Source: JAEKNW01 sp963678375 (GTDB lineage: Bacteria > Cloacimonadota > Cloacimonadia > Cloacimonadales > JAFGVF01). From it: a stretch of DNA of 64,000 nucleotides. The translations under genes and the position numbers were made by a program. The stretch lies in the NCBI GenBank assembly GCA_963678375.2, contig OY782831.1, positions 1,302,001 through 1,366,000 on the forward strand. Direction: 5' to 3'. Positions 56,949-64,000 of this stretch are shown here, in pieces. Below the pieces are notes generated by a model, which saw only the letters and a program-made list of their open reading frames with translations, did not search any database and was not told the origin of the DNA. Position 1 is the first letter of the stretch, and every line of letters starts with the position of its first letter.

Positions 56949-58093
56949 TGAATAAAAAGAAAGTAGTTATACTAGGTATAACAGGTTCTATTGGTGATTC
57001 AACATGTGAAGTTATTAGACAGAATAGAGATAAATTTCAAATAGTTTTAGCCAGTAGTCATAGAAATTTCCCTAAGATGATGGAACTACAAGAGGAATTT
57101 TCTATAGGTCATGTGGTTGTTACCAGTAATGGTTTTTATGCTGAAAAAGATGATTACAGATGCCAGATTTATATAGGGCAAGCTAGTTTGCTCGATTTAC
57201 TAGCAGAATTAGATTATGATATAGTTATTAATGCTATAGCTGGTTCTGCTGGTTTAAAATCAACTATTGCTGTCTTAGAACGGGGTAAAAAACTAGCACT
57301 AGCGAATAAAGAATCTTTAGTAATGGCTGGACATCTTATCCAGAAATATACAAAAGTTAACCCTATCCTTCCCATTGATAGTGAGCATTCAGCTATTTTC
57401 CAAGCACTGGGAAATCATAAAATAGATGAAGTGAAAGAGCTGGTTATTACTGCTTCTGGGGGATCATTTAGAGATAGAAAGCTTGATACATTTAATTCCA
57501 TTACACTAGCAGATACCTTAAAGCATCCAACTTGGGATATGGGGGCTAAAGTTACTATCGATTCAGCAACCATGATGAATAAAGGACTTGAAGTTATAGA
57601 AGCACACTGGTTGTTTAATATGCCTTTTTCTAAAATTAAAGCAATAATTCATCCCCAATCAATTATTCATTCTCTTGTTAGGTTTAAGGATGGATCTCTC
57701 ATTGCACAGATGAGTAACCCAAGTATGCAGATACCGATTCTTTATGCTTTAACTCACCCAAAACACATAGAATTTAATAATGTAGAAACTGACCTTCTTA
57801 AAATACCAGATTTATCTTTTAAAGAGATTGAACCAAAACGCTATCCACTTTTCTTTTTAGCTTTAGAAGTAGGGGAAGAAGGTGGTATTATGCCTACAAT
57901 TATGAACTCTGCCAATGAAGCTTGCATTAACTTATTTACCAATGGGAAAATAGGCTTTAGAGATTTTTATTCAATAATTTCAGAGACTTTGCTTGCTTCT
58001 CAACAGATCGAAAATCCTAATCTTGAAGAGATTATTAACATTAATGAAAGGGTTTATAAGGGAATATTAAATAAATATAGAGGTAAATTATAA
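56948..58093 (+). CDS. dxr: 1-deoxy-D-xylulose 5-phosphate reductoisomerase
   Basis: 381 aa, normal length. NADPH-binding GITGSIGDSTCEV (~10-22), then LALANKESLVMAG, LPIDSEHSAIFQAL (catalytic/metal acidic residues), ITASGGSFRD, HPTWDMGAKVTIDSATMMNKG and HPQSIIHSLV are all Dxr signatures. It makes 2-C-methyl-D-erythritol 4-phosphate in the non-mevalonate isoprenoid pathway, whose product also supplies undecaprenyl phosphate for the transferase encoded upstream. Its start overlaps the preceding stop (TAATG). Confidence 0.96.
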   Translation: MNKKKVVILGITGSIGDSTCEVIRQNRDKFQIVLASSHRNFPKMMELQEEFSIGHVVVTSNGFYAEKDDYRCQIYIGQASLLDLLAELDYDIVINAIAGSAGLKSTIAVLERGKKLALANKESLVMAGHLIQKYTKVNPILPIDSEHSAIFQALGNHKIDEVKELVITASGGSFRDRKLDTFNSITLADTLKHPTWDMGAKVTIDSATMMNKGLEVIEAHWLFNMPFSKIKAIIHPQSIIHSLVRFKDGSLIAQMSNPSMQIPILYALTHPKHIEFNNVETDLLKIPDLSFKEIEPKRYPLFFLALEVGEEGGIMPTIMNSANEACINLFTNGKIGFRDFYSIISETLLASQQIENPNLEEIININERVYKGILNKYRGKL

Positions 58094-58120
58094 AAGAAAT
58101 AGTTTAAGGTTTGGTTAATT

Positions 58121-60328
58121 ATGTTAAAGGTTATTCGCAGTAAACTTCATAATCTCTTCGTGCCCCTATTGTTTTGGTCATTTGGCATAATTCTTGCTAG
58201 GCATTATAACTACCATTGGATGCTGAATCTAGTAGTGCTAGTAAGTTTGGTCCTATATCATTTTACTAGCAAAATTAGAGTCTATATTATACTAATTCTC
58301 TTTACTCTTATAGGCTGGCTTTATACAAGTACATTTCTCCAAACATCTCCTTTGGATATCAGTAATTATTTGGCTGATACAAGCTCAATTTCTGAAGTGT
58401 TTGAATATAGTATTGAAGATATCAAAACCACTTCTAAAGGGAAGAACTATTATCTTGCTAAGCTTAGAAAAATGAATAGTTTCGACATAGAAGGGAAAGT
58501 TCTGTTATATAGTGATATTGATAGCTTAAAAGAACATAATATTTATCAAAGCCCCCTAAGTGTAAGCTCTATTGATAAAGCAAGTAACCCTGGTGAATTT
58601 GATTATCAGGAGTTTTATAAATTTAAGGGTATTAGGGCTAGAGCTTTTACAATAGGGTTAACAAGGCATTTAGCTAGGGATGAGAATGTATTTCAAGCAC
58701 TTGAATCTTATATTATTAACAAAATCAAGAGTAATTTTGCTAGTAATAGTTCTATGGCTCTGGCTTTATTTGTTGGAGATAAAGGACTGCTCAATATTGA
58801 AGAGGAAAGACTTTCTGAGATGGGATTGTTACATCTTTTTGCTGTTAGTGGTCTCCATGTGGGGATACTTTATTTAACTCTATTAACATTAATAAATCTA
58901 CTGTTAAATCTTAATAAGGCTAGAGTGCTTGCATCAATCCTATTAATTTTCTATGGCTTTCTTTGTTCTTGGTCACCATCAGTATTTAGGACAGTATTGC
59001 TTATTATGATATATAATTTTGTCTTAGTCTTTCAAAGAAAAGTATCATTCTTACAGATTATATCAATTATTCTTTTTATCATAACTATAAGTAATCCTTT
59101 GCAGTTATTCTCAGTTGGTCTTCATCTTTCACTTACTGCATTCATTGGTCTGTGGGTCGCTGACCGTAAAATCATACCTTTTTGTTACAAATACATGAGA
59201 GCTTATTCGATACCTAAATTTGCTTCAAGTATTATTTTTTACTTAATCTACTCTCTATGTATAATTATTTTTATAGCACCTCTATCGGCATACTATTTTA
59301 ATATAATAACTTTGAATGCTATTTTAACAAATGCCCTAGCTACTCCATTAGTAACACTTATGCTTAATGTGATACTTCTTTCTTTAATTTTACCCCAAAA
59401 TATCTTGATCCAAGACTATCTGAACTTAGCCTTTTCTCTTCTGACAGGTCTATTTGAAAAAATCATTAGATTCGCTGAGAAATTACCTTTCTTCACAAGG
59501 AATATTAGTATCACTGGCTATGAACTTCTGATTTTTCTATTGGCAATTTTAATCATAATAATAACCTATAAAAGAAGAAAACTCTTAGCTTATGGATTAG
59601 CATTAGTAGTTTTAGTCCTAATAATTTTTAATAGTCTGGGTCTTTTTACACCTTATCATAATCAGATAATCTGTTTTGCTGCAGGCAAAGCAGATTGTAG
59701 TTATTTTGAATTTGCTGAAGGACAGAACTTGCTAATAGACACAGGTTCGCAAGAGCAATATCCAATGATCGTTCAGAATGCTCTCTTGTCATATCTAAAA
59801 AAAAGACATATTTCTTCTCTTGATTGGGTGGTTATCACTCATCCACATGAAGATCATTATGGGGGGCTGCCCTTACTTGAGAAGCATATTAAAATAAAAG
59901 AATTAATTATTCATAAAAGTGCTCTTAAGGACGATGCCTTTGCAACAATAATTCATGAACTAGCTAACAGGGTGAATATTACTGTTCTGCAAGATACCGC
60001 TTCTCTTTGGTTAGGTAGAATTAGTTTCTTACATCCAGATTCTTCCTATGAATCAACTAATATGAATAATAACTCTTTAGTAACGATGATTAATTATGAT
60101 GAATATAATCTGCTTTTTACTGGAGATATAGAGAAAGAAGCTGAGATGAGATTGCTTGAACAACAAGGAGATAAACTAGAAGCTGATTTCCTTAAGATAG
60201 CTCATCATGGTAGTATTACTAGTTCTCAAGAAGACTTCCTCAATAAGGTGAAGCCAGATATTTGCTTCATTCCTGCAGGCTCAAGAGATAATGTTCGTTC
60301 CCAAACAAAGTTGTATTGGAGAGATTGA
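58121..60328 (+). CDS. comEC: ComEC/Rec2 DNA-uptake channel, C-terminus frameshifted
   Basis: 735 aa as read. N-terminal membrane and OB-like region, then the Competence domain (ALFVGDKGLL, LFAVSGLHVGILY, SPSVFRTVLL) with about ten membrane segments, and a metallo-beta-lactamase domain (VVITHPHEDHYGGLP, LLFTGDIEKEAE, KIAHHGSITSSQ). ComEC carries single-stranded DNA across the inner membrane in transformation. After PAGSRDN the frame ends early in RSQTKLYWRD. The missing tail is readable in another frame: FPNKVVLERLNKL, then LKGALKLKIQ, stopping at 60393. So the intact gene would be 58121-60393 with a one-base slip near 60285-60300. The start has only a weak AAGG site. Confidence 0.88.
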   Translation: MLKVIRSKLHNLFVPLLFWSFGIILARHYNYHWMLNLVVLVSLVLYHFTSKIRVYIILILFTLIGWLYTSTFLQTSPLDISNYLADTSSISEVFEYSIEDIKTTSKGKNYYLAKLRKMNSFDIEGKVLLYSDIDSLKEHNIYQSPLSVSSIDKASNPGEFDYQEFYKFKGIRARAFTIGLTRHLARDENVFQALESYIINKIKSNFASNSSMALALFVGDKGLLNIEEERLSEMGLLHLFAVSGLHVGILYLTLLTLINLLLNLNKARVLASILLIFYGFLCSWSPSVFRTVLLIMIYNFVLVFQRKVSFLQIISIILFIITISNPLQLFSVGLHLSLTAFIGLWVADRKIIPFCYKYMRAYSIPKFASSIIFYLIYSLCIIIFIAPLSAYYFNIITLNAILTNALATPLVTLMLNVILLSLILPQNILIQDYLNLAFSLLTGLFEKIIRFAEKLPFFTRNISITGYELLIFLLAILIIIITYKRRKLLAYGLALVVLVLIIFNSLGLFTPYHNQIICFAAGKADCSYFEFAEGQNLLIDTGSQEQYPMIVQNALLSYLKKRHISSLDWVVITHPHEDHYGGLPLLEKHIKIKELIIHKSALKDDAFATIIHELANRVNITVLQDTASLWLGRISFLHPDSSYESTNMNNNSLVTMINYDEYNLLFTGDIEKEAEMRLLEQQGDKLEADFLKIAHHGSITSSQEDFLNKVKPDICFIPAGSRDNVRSQTKLYWRD

Positions 60329-60393
60329 ATAAACTAGCTACAAGAGTTCATAATGCTAGTCTCAAGGGAGCTTTAAAACTAAAAATCCAGTAG

Positions 60394-60622
60394 TACTAAG
60401 TAATCATATAAGGAAGATGTATTCTTATAGAGAAAACCATGGCAGTCTTTTTAAACCAAGGGTCATTAAATTAAAAATATAGTTAACAAGTAACTTCTTG
60501 CAAAATAGAACTTTAAACTTCGCTAAAATGTTAATAATTCTTAAATATTAAAATTATTCTTGACAGGAAATAACATCCATACCGTTTAGTATGCTAAAAT
60601 ATAATTCTAAAAAAGGTGGATA
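60394..60622. other. Spacer with efflux-operon control region
   Basis: 229 bp between the true end of comEC and the TetR gene. It carries a TTGACA box (60560-60565) and the operator-like palindrome at 60578-60593. Nothing else is recognised. Confidence 0.4.
60578..60593. promoter_or_regulatory. Probable TetR-family operator
   Basis: Inverted repeat CATAC-CGTTTA-GTATG, 30-45 bp upstream of the tetR-like start and just downstream of a TTGACA box. Its CATAC...GTATG form resembles operators of AcrR-type efflux regulators. Binding by the adjacent TetR protein, giving autoregulation of the whole efflux operon, is inferred from position and symmetry. Confidence 0.6.
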
Positions 60623-61240
60623 ATGGCACACAATAAAAGTGAAGCAGCAGAGACAAGATCAACAATAATCTCATCTGCGTTAAAGTTGTTTTCTGATAAG
60701 GGTTTTGATGCAACCTCCATATCAGAGATTTGTAAGAATGCTAACATTACTAAGGGAGCTCTTTATTGGCACTTTAAAGATAAGCGTGATTTATACTTTA
60801 AACTGATTTCTGAAGTTATTGAAGAAATCTTAGGTGAATCAATGTTTATGGTATTTCAAGAGAAGAGCCCAATAATGAAGATGAAAAAGCATCTCAATAA
60901 CTATCTAGCAAATATTGAAAAAAATGAAAGTTATCAAGATGCCTATCGTTTGATGGTTAGAGAGATGCAGTTTGATCAACTTGCTGATATTGGTAAAATG
61001 TTAGATGATATAAAAAAGAAATACGATTTTGAGTCAATTTTTCAAGAGGCAATTGATTGTAATGAACTATCTAATTCATTAACTGCCAGGCAGTATTATG
61101 ATATGTATGTTCACATGTTTGACAGTATAATAATCCATTGGATTTGGCATGGTAAAAACTTTGATTTAATTGAATGGGGAAACAAATATTTTGATTATGT
61201 ATATAGAGTAGATTTATTAAGGAGTAAAAATGAAATTTAA
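60623..61240 (+). CDS. TetR/AcrR-family transcriptional regulator
   Basis: 205 aa. The N-terminal helix-turn-helix is typical (TRSTIISSALKLFSDKGFD, TSISEICKNANITKGALYWHFKDKRDL, residues ~12-56). The C-terminal ligand domain resembles AcrR-type sensors. An AGGTGG site precedes the ATG. It is first in an operon with tolC-like, adaptor and RND pump genes and overlaps the tolC-like gene by 11 bp. It should repress this operon through the palindrome at 60578-60593 until a substrate binds. Confidence 0.92.
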   Translation: MAHNKSEAAETRSTIISSALKLFSDKGFDATSISEICKNANITKGALYWHFKDKRDLYFKLISEVIEEILGESMFMVFQEKSPIMKMKKHLNNYLANIEKNESYQDAYRLMVREMQFDQLADIGKMLDDIKKKYDFESIFQEAIDCNELSNSLTARQYYDMYVHMFDSIIIHWIWHGKNFDLIEWGNKYFDYVYRVDLLRSKNEI

Positions 61241-62510
61241 GTATATCATACTTTTATTGATATTTCCGTTATTTTTAAGCGGTATAACATTAGAAGAAGC
61301 TGAGAGAATAGCTCAGGAAAATAATAAGGTTATTAAGATAGCTCAAGAAGAGAAGGGAATGAGTTTTTCTAATTACAAGAGTATAAAAGGGAGCTTATAT
61401 CCTCAATTGACTCTTAGTGGTTCTTATGGTTTGAAGAAGACAGATGTTCCAGATATCTTACCTGCTGGGGTAATGGCTGAAAAAGAAATGCCCTTGAATA
61501 CGGTATTATCTATGAATCAAATTTTGTTTTCTAGTGATGTCTTTAATGGTTTAAAAGCAGCTAGAGTCTATAATAGTATAAATGATACAATGCTAGAAGT
61601 GACTACTAGAAATGTTTTATTTGAAACAAGAAGATTATTTAATAATGCTCTTTTAAGTAAGCATGTAGTTGACATAAATGAAGAAGCTTTACAGATAGCA
61701 AGGGCACAATATGATAGAGTATCTAATATGTTTGATCAAGGACTTGTCTCTGAGTATGATAAGTTAAGGTCAGAGTTGCAAGTATCTCAGTTAGAGCCTC
61801 AACTCCAAGACGCAATGAACAACTATCAACTTTCTTTACAGGTTTTGCAGAATCATCTTGGAGATAATGTAGAAGTTAAAGATGTTGAAGGTCAATTAGT
61901 TGAACCAAGTATAGATGATATCTCTTTAGACCAAGCAATTAAAGAGGGTTTAGAAAATAGAATGGAGCTTCAAGCTTCTCAACTTAATGTTGATATCTTG
62001 GATATCCAGTATGAAAACCAGAAGAAATCATACTTGCCAAGTATAGCTTTAAGTGGAAGTTTAACTAACTTCACAAGTACAAGTGACTATGAAGTAGAAG
62101 CTGATAATTTTGGTAACATTTATTCTTTATCAATTGGCTTTGAAATGCCTCTATTCACTGGTTTTTCAAATCTAAACAAGGCTAAAGAATATAAATATCA
62201 AGTGAGGTCTGCAAGATTAGAGACTTCAGTTTTATATGATAATATTAAGTTAGAGATAAAGAGTAATTATCTTTCATTAGAGAAAGATAGGAAAAATGTT
62301 ACAACCGCTAAGAGAAACAAAGAGTTAGCAAGTCGTGGTCTAGAAATAGCTCAGCAGATGTATAATAATCAACTGGGCACTTACTTAGATGTTCAGTCTG
62401 CACAATTAAGTTATAATCAAGCTCAAGTTAGCTATATTTCAGCAGTACACAGCTTGATTAATTCTTATGAAAGTTTGCTCAAGGCAATGGGATTAAATTT
62501 TAAATCTTAA
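61230..62510 (+). CDS. TolC-family outer-membrane efflux protein
   Basis: 426 aa. Signal peptide ~1-17, then two homologous halves rich in coiled coil, each with outer-membrane efflux protein motifs (SMNQILFSSDVF, YDRVSNMFDQGLVSEYDKL; GFEMPLFTGFSN, AQQMYNNQLGTYLDVQSAQ). It forms the trimeric exit duct for the tripartite pump encoded with it. GGAG precedes the ATG; the start overlaps tetR and the adaptor gene follows after 9 bp. Confidence 0.94.
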   Translation: MKFKYIILLLIFPLFLSGITLEEAERIAQENNKVIKIAQEEKGMSFSNYKSIKGSLYPQLTLSGSYGLKKTDVPDILPAGVMAEKEMPLNTVLSMNQILFSSDVFNGLKAARVYNSINDTMLEVTTRNVLFETRRLFNNALLSKHVVDINEEALQIARAQYDRVSNMFDQGLVSEYDKLRSELQVSQLEPQLQDAMNNYQLSLQVLQNHLGDNVEVKDVEGQLVEPSIDDISLDQAIKEGLENRMELQASQLNVDILDIQYENQKKSYLPSIALSGSLTNFTSTSDYEVEADNFGNIYSLSIGFEMPLFTGFSNLNKAKEYKYQVRSARLETSVLYDNIKLEIKSNYLSLEKDRKNVTTAKRNKELASRGLEIAQQMYNNQLGTYLDVQSAQLSYNQAQVSYISAVHSLINSYESLLKAMGLNFKS

Positions 62511-62519
62511 GGAGAGATA

Positions 62520-63548
62520 ATGATAAAGAAATTTTTAATATTATTAGTAATTGCTTCCCTCTTTGTAGTAGTAGGGTGTCAAAAGAAAGGACAAGAAATT
62601 GAGGCAAAGTCATTAGAGGCAATATATCGTGAAGAAGGAATTCCAGTAAAAGTAGAAACAGTTCTAGCACAGGATTTTACTCGTTATCAGACATATTATT
62701 CTGAAGTTTTTCCTAGTAAAAACACAGTAATATTTGCAAAGTATGAAGATAGGATAGCTAAAATAAATGCTTCAGCTGGTGATTTTGTTAAGAAAGATGA
62801 TGTAATCATAGAGTTTAATCCTAACTCAAGATTCGGTATTAAAGAGACACAAGCTAATTATGATATGACATTAGCAACCTATAATAGGATGAAAGAAGTC
62901 TTTAAAAGTGGTGGAATTAGTCAACAAGAGTTAGACACTTATGAAAGCCAATTAAAAGTAGCTGAAGCCTCATTAGAAAACGTAAATGATATGTTACAAG
63001 TAAAAGCTCCTTATGATGGTTATATCACTGAATTACCAGTATCAGAAAATGATTATATCTTCATAGATACAGCTTTATTTACTATTTCAAACTTGAACAC
63101 ATTGAAGTCTGTTTTATGGGTAAATGAAGATGATATCAAGTTTGTCAGAGAAGGAATGTTTGCTTCAGCCAAATGGAATGGTCAAGAGATTAGCGGAAGA
63201 GTGATTAAAGTAGCTATGGCAATGGATGCTCACAGAAGAGCTTTCAGAGTGGAAGCAACTTTTGATAATTCTAAGCGTCTAATAAAAGCAGGTGTTACCT
63301 CTGAGATTAACCTTCTTCTTTACAAAAAGACAGATGTTATTGGCGTACCAACTGTAATGGTAAGAGAAATTGAAAGTTCACCTTATCTCTGGGTTGTTGA
63401 AGATAATAAAGCAGTGAGAAGGAATGTAGTTCTTGGCCAGACTGGTAATGAATTAATTGAAGTATTAAACGGATTAAAAGCTGGTGATGTGTTAATAACA
63501 GAAGGCTATCATTTAGTTTCTGATAATGATAAAGTAACTATAAAATAG
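62520..63548 (+). CDS. RND efflux periplasmic adaptor (membrane fusion) lipoprotein
   Basis: 342 aa. Lipobox VVVGCQ (Cys ~20). Barrel-sandwich/lipoyl strands (EDRIAKINASAGDFVKKDD), a short helical hairpin (~115-165) and the second lipoyl half (LQVKAPYDGYITELPV), then the beta-barrel domain and membrane-proximal region (VPTVMVREIE, GLKAGDVLITEGYHLV). It links the inner-membrane pump to the TolC-like duct. The short hairpin is typical of a compact HlyD_D23-like adaptor. Confidence 0.93.
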   Translation: MIKKFLILLVIASLFVVVGCQKKGQEIEAKSLEAIYREEGIPVKVETVLAQDFTRYQTYYSEVFPSKNTVIFAKYEDRIAKINASAGDFVKKDDVIIEFNPNSRFGIKETQANYDMTLATYNRMKEVFKSGGISQQELDTYESQLKVAEASLENVNDMLQVKAPYDGYITELPVSENDYIFIDTALFTISNLNTLKSVLWVNEDDIKFVREGMFASAKWNGQEISGRVIKVAMAMDAHRRAFRVEATFDNSKRLIKAGVTSEINLLLYKKTDVIGVPTVMVREIESSPYLWVVEDNKAVRRNVVLGQTGNELIEVLNGLKAGDVLITEGYHLVSDNDKVTIK

Positions 63549-63567
63549 TCAAAAGAGTGGAGTAATA

Positions 63568-64000
63568 ATGTTTTTATCAAAAATGTCAATAAATAGACCA
63601 GTTATGACAACTATGTTTATACTGGTATTCATCCTCTTCGGACTTTTAGCATTTACTAAAATGCCGATAGATCTATTCCCCTCAGTAAACATACCTTATG
63701 TACTTGTTACTACGGTATATCCAGGGGCTGGTCCAACAGAGGTTGAGACTCAAGTTACCAATATAATTGAGGATGAAGTAGCCACTATTAGTGGTTTAGA
63801 TAATGTACAATCCTACTCAATGGATAATGTATCTACTATTGTTCTTAAGTTCGAACTAAGTAAAGATCCAAAAGAAGCTAATCAAGAGGTAAAGGATAAA
63901 ATTAATAAAATTATCAACCGTTTACCTTCTGATGCTGAACAACCAACTATTGAAAAGATAGAGATGGATGCCTTCCCTGTTATTGACTTAGTTCTTACTT
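63568..64000 (+). CDS. RND-family inner-membrane efflux pump (5' part)
   Basis: The first 144 codons are visible; the gene continues beyond the window. GGAG precedes the ATG. The protein begins MFLSKMSINRPVMTTMF with the first membrane segment, then KMPIDLFPSVNIPYV and YPGAGPTEVETQV, which are textbook openings of AcrB/MexB-type (HAE1) pumps. It uses the proton gradient to export drugs or other amphiphiles with the adaptor and TolC-like protein. Substrates cannot be inferred from this part. Confidence 0.93.
   Translation, partial: MFLSKMSINRPVMTTMFILVFILFGLLAFTKMPIDLFPSVNIPYVLVTTVYPGAGPTEVETQVTNIIEDEVATISGLDNVQSYSMDNVSTIVLKFELSKDPKEANQEVKDKINKIINRLPSDAEQPTIEKIEMDAFPVIDLVLT

Noticed and set aside
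60285..60310. Programmed -1 frameshift in comEC
   Set aside because: No X_XXY_YYZ slippery heptamer in the zero frame; a mutation or sequencing error is simpler.

Overview
The window looks like chromosomal DNA from an AT-rich, Gram-negative (diderm) bacterium of the FCB group. The best fit is Candidatus Cloacimonadota or a close relative; this assignment is inference. The support is five secreted proteins ending in the type A sorting domain of the type IX secretion system (T9SS; signature NPFNPE ... NIKGQ/NVKGQ ... SSGVYFYR), a gingipain-like C25 protease, DUF6029-like and PorV/PorQ-like barrels, outer-membrane lipoproteins and an RND/TolC pump. No rRNA or tRNA gene, CRISPR array, transposase or phage gene was recognised.

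Layout. 1-8.8 kb (minus strand): two near-identical FG-GAP beta-propeller surface proteins with duplicated promoter regions flank a 1515-aa beta-helix surface protein; a C-terminal scrap of a TldD/PmbA-type protease lies between. 8.8-12.5 kb (minus): an mrfB/mrfA-like exonuclease-helicase pair, the helicase carrying an inserted intact HNH nuclease motif. 12.5-13.4 kb: a gene-poor gap holding a candidate ~96-nt small RNA. 13.4-16.6 kb: a PP2C phosphatase and a hybrid histidine kinase. 16.9-29.0 kb: two giant convergent surface proteins (1704 and 2095 aa) that share an unnamed module, separated by a gap rich in hairpins. 29.3-32.4 kb: rmuC, an ABM-like protein, a DUF6485-like protein and an M42 peptidase. 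32.6-37.2 kb: an asparagine-synthetase-like protein divergent from a DUF2207-like membrane protein and an MltC-like transglycosylase. 37.3-42.8 kb: a thiol-redox operon (dsbD, Omp28-like, TlpA-like, outer-membrane barrel, T9SS cargo). 43.0-47.8 kb: a poly-gamma-glutamate locus (pgsB, pgsC, pgsW) followed by an unknown exported protein and an outer-membrane barrel. 48.2-60.4 kb: gpsA, then a long compact run (tagO/wecA-like, MBL hydrolase, TPR lipoprotein, DUF5683-like, lipoprotein, uvrD/pcrA, PorV/PorQ-like, dxr, comEC). comEC has a visible frameshift near its 3' end. 60.6-64 kb: a TetR regulator with a candidate operator and a TolC-adaptor-RND efflux operon that runs off the window.

The themes are cell-surface and secretion functions: T9SS cargo, the DsbD redox relay, a polyglutamate envelope polymer and multidrug efflux, mixed with housekeeping genes. 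Promoters with TTGACA-like -35 boxes and TATAAT/TAAAAT -10 boxes recur, and several of them decide starts (rmuC, the DUF2207-like gene).
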